Assembly: GCF_036924745.1 (NCBI RefSeq) | Contig: NZ_JAZHSD010000001.1 | Location: forward strand, 744,001-808,000 | Source: Bradyrhizobium sp. AZCC 1693 | GTDB lineage: Bacteria > Pseudomonadota > Alphaproteobacteria > Rhizobiales > Xanthobacteraceae | Direction of reading: 5' to 3' | DNA length: 64,000 nucleotides | Shown: piece by piece, positions 59,951 through 64,000 of the stretch | How positions within the stretch are numbered: the stretch's first letter is position 1 | Layout: each line of letters begins with the position of its first letter | Notes under the pieces: model-generated | Seen by the model: only the letters and a program-made list of their open reading frames with translations | Databases searched by the model: none | Told to the model about the DNA's origin: nothing | Position numbers and translations under genes: made by a program

Positions 59951-61198
59951 CTAACGCCGCAGCGCCGGCACCACCAAAAACGGGATCATCCCGAGCACCA
60001 CGGCGACCAGCGCGAACGCGATCACGGGATCATAGCTGTGGGTCCAGTCGTGGATCAGGCCGCCGGCCCAGGCGCCGAGCCCTGAGCCAAGGCCGCTGCC
60101 GATCGAGATCGTGCCGTAGATCGTGCCGACGCGCTCGCCGCGGAAGATCTTCATGGCTGTCGCCGTGATCAGCGGCCCGCGCGAACCGATCATGCTGCCG
60201 AAGGTCACGACGAAAGCCGCGAGCAGCCAGAAGTTCGGATAGTACTGCAGCAGCCAGAGCAGGATGATGCCGACGATCGAAATGGCGTAGCTGAGCAGTA
60301 CCGACGGCCTTCGTCCGATTACCGCATCGAGCTGCGTCACGCCCAGCATGCCGAACAAAAGCACGACGCCGGAGAAGCCCCAGGCGGTCGCCGCCTGCAG
60401 CGGCGGGAAGCCGGCGTCGATCAAATAGGCGACGATCTGCGCGGCAAGCGCATACATCCCCACCGCCGTGAAGAAGAAGGTGGCAAACAGCGCCCAGAAC
60501 GCGTGGTGGCGCATCGCACTCGCGAGCGTCCAGCCTCCGTCCACGAAATCGGGATCGGCCTTTTTGGCGATGTGCGGCGAGCCCGTGGAAAACAGCCGCC
60601 ATGGCAGCAGCAGCAACGGCGCCAGCAGGCCAAGCGCTGCGATGCCGAAGATCTGGTAGGCGCCGCGCCAGCCGAAATGGTCGATCAGGATTTGCGACGC
60701 CGGCAACAGCACCAGCACGCCCGCGCCGGCCGCGGAATAGACCACCGCCATCGCCGTCGGCAGGCGTGGGCCGAACCAGCGGCCGAGCAGGATCGAATTC
60801 GGCACATTGCCGATGAAGGCGATGCCGATCCCGACGGCGAGCCCGACGCTCAACTGGAATTGCCAGAGCGCCTGCGCCTGCGACGCCACCAGGAACGCGC
60901 CGCCGAGCAGTAGCAGTCCCAGCGAATAGACGGAGCGGGGGCCGTAGCGGTCGAACAGGCGGCCGACGACGGGCGCTGTCAATCCGCCCGCCAGCCAGGT
61001 CAGCGAATAGACCGAGACCACCTGGGCGCGGTCCCAGCCGAAATTCTCCGAAATCGGTTTCAGGAAAACCGTAAAACTCTCGCCGAGGCCGCGGCCGACA
61101 AGCGCGAGCGTAAAGCAGAGCGCCAGCACGTTGAGTGCAACCCGCCCCGGCTTGAGCGGCCTGGCTAGCGCATCTCCCTCTGGTGTCTTGTCATCCAT
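59951..61198 (-). CDS. MFS transporter
   Basis: A 415-residue twelve-helix carrier. Loop 2-3 has GRLFDRYGPRSVYSLGLLLLGG, a variant of the family A motif. VYSAAGAGVLVLLPASQILIDHFGWRGAYQIFGI and GSMIGSRGPLITATAMKIFRGERVGTIYGTISIGSGLGSGLGAWAGGLI also fit monocarboxylate/oxalate-formate-antiporter-like MFS members. The substrate is unknown. Start chosen at the ATG of MDDKTPEGD; the upstream extension is short and basic. Confidence 0.9.
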   Translation of the reverse strand: MDDKTPEGDALARPLKPGRVALNVLALCFTLALVGRGLGESFTVFLKPISENFGWDRAQVVSVYSLTWLAGGLTAPVVGRLFDRYGPRSVYSLGLLLLGGAFLVASQAQALWQFQLSVGLAVGIGIAFIGNVPNSILLGRWFGPRLPTAMAVVYSAAGAGVLVLLPASQILIDHFGWRGAYQIFGIAALGLLAPLLLLPWRLFSTGSPHIAKKADPDFVDGGWTLASAMRHHAFWALFATFFFTAVGMYALAAQIVAYLIDAGFPPLQAATAWGFSGVVLLFGMLGVTQLDAVIGRRPSVLLSYAISIVGIILLWLLQYYPNFWLLAAFVVTFGSMIGSRGPLITATAMKIFRGERVGTIYGTISIGSGLGSGLGAWAGGLIHDWTHSYDPVIAFALVAVVLGMIPFLVVPALRR

Positions 61199-61267
61199 GG
61201 GACGCAGGGAGCGCGTTTCCGCTGGCCCCCGCAAGCATCAAAAGCGAATGCGCCTATGCAGGCCCGT

Positions 61268-62521
61268 TCAGGCGGGTTTCAGCAGGACGTGCTTTTTCTT
61301 CCCCATGGAAAGTTTGATGACGCCTTCCGGCGTGAGGTTGGACGGCGTTAGCACCATCTTCTCGTCGGTGACGGCCGCATCGTTGACGCGCAGGCCGCCG
61401 CCCTTGATCTGGCGGCGCGCTTCGCCGTTCGAGGCCACGAGGCCCGCTTTCACGAACAGCCCCAGTACCCCCGCGCCGGTTTCGAGTTCGCCGGAGGAAA
61501 TTTCCACCGTCGGCAGGCTTTCCGCGATCGCGCCTTCCTCGAAAGTTTGCCGGGCGGTTTCCGCGGCCGTGTTGGCGGCATCGCGGCCGTGCAGCAGCGT
61601 GGTCGCCTCGGTCGCGAGAGCCTTCTTGGCCTCGTTGATTTCACCGCCCTTGAGTGCCGCAAGCTTTGCGATTTCGCTCATCGGCAGGATCGTGAACAGC
61701 TTTAGAAACTTGACGACGTCAGCGTCCTCGACGTTGCGCCAGTATTGCCAGAAATCGTACGGCGAGAACTGGTCGGCATTGAGCCACACCGCGCCCTGCG
61801 CGGTCTTGCCCATCTTGGCGCCCGACGCGGTCGTGAGCAGCGGCGTCGTCAGCGCGAACAATTGCTCCGTGCCCATGCGACGGCCGAGATCGACGCCGTT
61901 GACGATGTTGCCCCATTGATCGGAGCCGCCCATCTGCAGCCGGCAGCCGGTGCGCCGCGCCAGCTCGACGAAGTCGTAGGCCTGGCAGACCATGTAGTTG
62001 AACTCGATGAAGCTCATCTCCTGCTCGCGTTCGAGACGGAGCCGCACCGAGTCCATCGTCAGCATGCGGTTGACGGAGAAATGCCGGCCGATGTCGCGCA
62101 GCATCTCGATCCAGTTCAGCTTGGTCAGCCATTCGGCGTTGTCGAGCATGATCGCGTCGCTCGGGCCGGAACCGTAGCGCAGTACCTTTGCGAACACGCC
62201 GCGGATCGAGGCCTTGTTGGCTTCGATTTCCTCGATCGAGCGGATGGCGCGCGATTCATCCTTGCCGGAGGGGTCGCCGACCATGGTGGTGCCGCCGCCC
62301 ATCAGGGTGATCGGCTTGTTTCCGCTCTGCTGCAGCCAATGCAGCATCATCATGGTGAGGTAGTTGCCGATATGCAGCGACGGCGCCGTGCAGTCGTAGC
62401 CGACATAGGCGATCGCCTGGCCCTTCGCGGCGAGCGCGTCGAGGCCCTCGAAATCGGAGCATTGGTGGATGAAGCCGCGCTCCTGTAAAATGTTCAGGAA
62501 ATCTGATTTAAATGCGGTCAT
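61268..62521 (-). CDS. tyrS: tyrosyl-tRNA synthetase
   Basis: A 417-residue class I synthetase that charges tRNA-Tyr. The HIGH-like motif is SLHIGNYL, preceded by AYVGYDCTA. Amino-acid contacts include YDFVELAR and [11 protein letters not shown]. The KMSKS-like loop is [12 protein letters not shown], and the C-terminal S4 domain has [17 protein letters not shown]. The length is normal. A spacer of about 175 bases with an A/T-rich patch separates it from the divergent anmK gene and holds both promoters. Confidence 0.97.
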   Translation of the reverse strand: MTAFKSDFLNILQERGFIHQCSDFEGLDALAAKGQAIAYVGYDCTAPSLHIGNYLTMMMLHWLQQSGNKPITLMGGGTTMVGDPSGKDESRAIRSIEEIEANKASIRGVFAKVLRYGSGPSDAIMLDNAEWLTKLNWIEMLRDIGRHFSVNRMLTMDSVRLRLEREQEMSFIEFNYMVCQAYDFVELARRTGCRLQMGGSDQWGNIVNGVDLGRRMGTEQLFALTTPLLTTASGAKMGKTAQGAVWLNADQFSPYDFWQYWRNVEDADVVKFLKLFTILPMSEIAKLAALKGGEINEAKKALATEATTLLHGRDAANTAAETARQTFEEGAIAESLPTVEISSGELETGAGVLGLFVKAGLVASNGEARRQIKGGGLRVNDAAVTDEKMVLTPSNLTPEGVIKLSMGKKKHVLLKPA

Positions 62522-62697
62522 GGCGGGCTGCTTTGATCATTCTATTTTCACTGTAATTGTAGCGAGTTGCGGAACCATGGCGGAACGGGCTGCCGCAAGC
62601 TTGGGCGCTGTGGCATTATAAGATGTCTGTGTTTGGCACAAGCTGATCGTCGTCGGCGGGACGGATCGAGCAGGGCGTTGCAAAGGCACGATTTAAC

Positions 62698-63798
62698 ATG
62701 ATGTTGACGGCGCTAGGTCTGATGAGCGGCACCTCGCTCGACGGGGTCGATGTCGCTATGATCGAGACCGACGGCCGCCGGGTGAACGCCCTGGGGCCAT
62801 CCGGCTACCGCCCCTACACCGAAATGGAGCGCAGCCTGCTGCGGCAGGCGCTGTACGAGGCCGCCGACCTGCCGGATCGCGCGGCGCGGCCGGGCTGCCT
62901 GCGCGAGGCGGAGCGGGTCGTCACATCTGCCCATGCCGAGGCGGTGGCCGCCTTCACCGCGCAACACCGCCTGCGCTTCGACGACATCGACATCGTCGGC
63001 TTTCACGGCCAGACCGTGCTGCACCGGCCCGAGAAAAAGTTGACGGTCCAGATCGGCGACGCGCTCGCGCTCGCCAGGACGATCCACATTCCCGTCATGT
63101 ACGATTTCCGCGCTGCCGACGTCGAAGCCGGCGGGCAGGGCGCGCCCTTTGTGCCGGTTTATCACCGCGCACTTGCCCAATCGCTTGACTGGGAGGGCCC
63201 GACGGTCGTGGTCAACATCGGCGGGGTCGCCAATATCACCTATATCGACGGCGACACGCTGATTGCCTGCGATACCGGCCCGGGCAACGCATTGCTCGAC
63301 GACTACATGTTCCGCTGGCTCAACCAGCGTTTCGATACCGAGGGCCGCACCGCCGCGCTGGGCAAGGTCGATGCCGCCTGGATCACCCGCGCGCTGGAGA
63401 TGCCGTTCTTTTCGCTGCCCCCGCCGAAATCGCTTGATCGTAACGATTTTGCGGGGCTGAGGCTCGGCGATGTACCGCCCGAGGACGGCGCGGCCACGCT
63501 GACCGCCTTTACCGCAGCTGCGATCGCCCGCGTGGTGCCGCTGCTGCCGAAGGAGCCCAAGAACTGGATCGTGGCCGGCGGCGGCGCCCGCAACCTGACC
63601 ATGCTGCGGATGCTGCGCGAGTGTCTGGCGCCGGCGACCGTCCGGGCGGCGGACACGCTGGGCTGGGCATCCGACGCCATTGAGGCGCAGGCCTTCGGAT
63701 TTCTGGCGGCGCGGGGCCTGAAAGGCTTGCCGCTGAGTTACCCCGCCACCACGGGGGTGCCGTACCCGATGACCGGGGGGATCGTCGCCCGGCCGTGA
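62698..63798 (+). CDS. anmK: anhydro-N-acetylmuramic acid kinase
   Basis: A 366-residue ASKHA-fold kinase. It opens LGLMSGTSLDGVDVAMIETDG. GFHGQTVLHRP, YDFRAADVEAGGQGAPFVPVYH and VVNIGGVANITYIDGD follow, then CDTGPGNALLDD and the C-terminal VAGGGARNLTMLRML. It turns 1,6-anhydro-MurNAc from cell-wall turnover into MurNAc-6-phosphate. Divergent from tyrS, as in many alphaproteobacteria. AGGCACG-like ribosome binding precedes an ATGATG; either codon may serve. Confidence 0.96.
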   Translation: MMLTALGLMSGTSLDGVDVAMIETDGRRVNALGPSGYRPYTEMERSLLRQALYEAADLPDRAARPGCLREAERVVTSAHAEAVAAFTAQHRLRFDDIDIVGFHGQTVLHRPEKKLTVQIGDALALARTIHIPVMYDFRAADVEAGGQGAPFVPVYHRALAQSLDWEGPTVVVNIGGVANITYIDGDTLIACDTGPGNALLDDYMFRWLNQRFDTEGRTAALGKVDAAWITRALEMPFFSLPPPKSLDRNDFAGLRLGDVPPEDGAATLTAFTAAAIARVVPLLPKEPKNWIVAGGGARNLTMLRMLRECLAPATVRAADTLGWASDAIEAQAFGFLAARGLKGLPLSYPATTGVPYPMTGGIVARP

Positions 63799-63829
63799 CG
63801 GATCGGGGTGACCGGGATCAAGATCTGTT

Positions 63830-63890
63830 GATGCAACTGCATCGACCTTGACGACTATATGCAGATGCATCTAATTAGATGCAGATGCAT
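63830..63890. promoter_or_regulatory. palindrome-covered promoter of the GST gene
   Basis: GATGCAACTGCATC (63830-63843) and the perfect 18-bp palindrome TGCATCTAATTAGATGCA (63866-63883). TTGACG at 63848-63853 and TCTAAT at 63870-63875 form a promoter, with a 16-base spacer. The big palindrome covers the -10. GATGCA half-sites occur six times or so in 60 bases, pointing to repression by a dimer. Confidence 0.7.
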
Positions 63891-63928
63891 GGAGCGAGGC
63901 TGGTCGGCCTTCGCCTTTAGAGGTCGTC

Positions 63929-64000
63929 ATGACGCAGAAACTTACTCTGATCAGCCACAAGCTTTGCCCCTATGTGCAGCGCGCCGTGATCGCGCTCACC
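63929..64000 (+). CDS. glutathione S-transferase family protein, N-terminal fragment (continues past window)
   Basis: The first 24 codons read TQKLTLISHKLCPYVQRAVI after the start methionine, the thioredoxin-like opening of a glutathione S-transferase. CPYVQR is the beta-1/alpha-1 segment of omega- or zeta-like members, with the catalytic cysteine in CPY. GAGG lies upstream. The rest is outside the window. Confidence 0.8.
   Translation, partial: MTQKLTLISHKLCPYVQRAVIALT

Overview
The window is about 64 kb of high-GC alphaproteobacterial chromosome. It most resembles Bradyrhizobium or a close relative in the Nitrobacteraceae. This rests on many small secreted or cytosolic proteins of the kind found in that group, a GapR (DUF2312) nucleoid protein, a B12-dependent NrdJ ribonucleotide reductase, DUF6894 proteins, and dispersed REP-like palindromes of the types common there (GTAGGGT...ACCCTAC, GAGCATGATC...GATCATGCTC, CGGATGAGCG...). 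Species assignment is inference; no database was searched.

Layout. 1-9.2 kb: end of an ABC-F ATPase, a GDPD-like phosphodiesterase, a metallo-beta-lactamase-fold gene with its core deleted, a nitroreductase, a methyl-accepting chemotaxis protein, an NmrA-like reductase, about 800 bp of dispersed repeats, small membrane or secreted proteins, a serine-hydrolase remnant and an SDR. 9.2-13.3 kb: two diverged copies of a bicistron (DUF6894 protein plus a 53-60 aa protein) flank a coiled-coil membrane protein, a tandem hairpin array and an alpha/beta hydrolase. 13.5-24.7 kb: FMN reductase, a cytochrome-c-like protein, PanE, a class III cyclase, RlpA, HisC, PdxY, GapR, CsaA, a Bug-type solute-binding protein and a DUF2236 oxygenase. 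24.7-30.9 kb: low-complexity secreted proteins, an SH3 protein, YjdM, a ceramidase-like membrane protein and a remnant of a Bug-family gene.

31.2-32.8 kb holds the most interesting locus, a single gene joining an ABC-type ATPase to a TOPRIM/DUF4435-like domain. This resembles fused PARIS (AriAB) or OLD-type anti-phage proteins. It sits between the nrdJ terminator and an 87-bp palindromic mobile element. 32.9-42.9 kb: NrdJ with a gene-free kilobase upstream, an XRE-cupin regulator translationally coupled to a cupin protein behind a promoter with twin operators, a NodU/CmcH-type carbamoyltransferase, a branched-chain-amino-acid-type binding protein and an SRPBCC protein.

43-49 kb is a polysaccharide export operon on the minus strand: a hypothetical gene, a glycosyltransferase fused to an ABC-2 permease, the cognate ATPase, a second glycosyltransferase, and an O-antigen ligase-like protein. 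49.3-57.6 kb: a coupled DUF6502/DUF5666 pair, an M23 peptidase, a Bcp peroxiredoxin with a histone-H1-like tail, and a large AsmA/YhdP-like protein. 57.6-64 kb: a divergent class A beta-lactamase/AmpR pair, an MFS transporter, TyrS, AnmK and the start of a glutathione S-transferase gene behind a palindrome-covered promoter. AnmK (cell-wall sugar recycling), the M23 peptidase, RlpA and the AmpR/beta-lactamase pair give the right-hand part a mild peptidoglycan theme, but they are not one operon.
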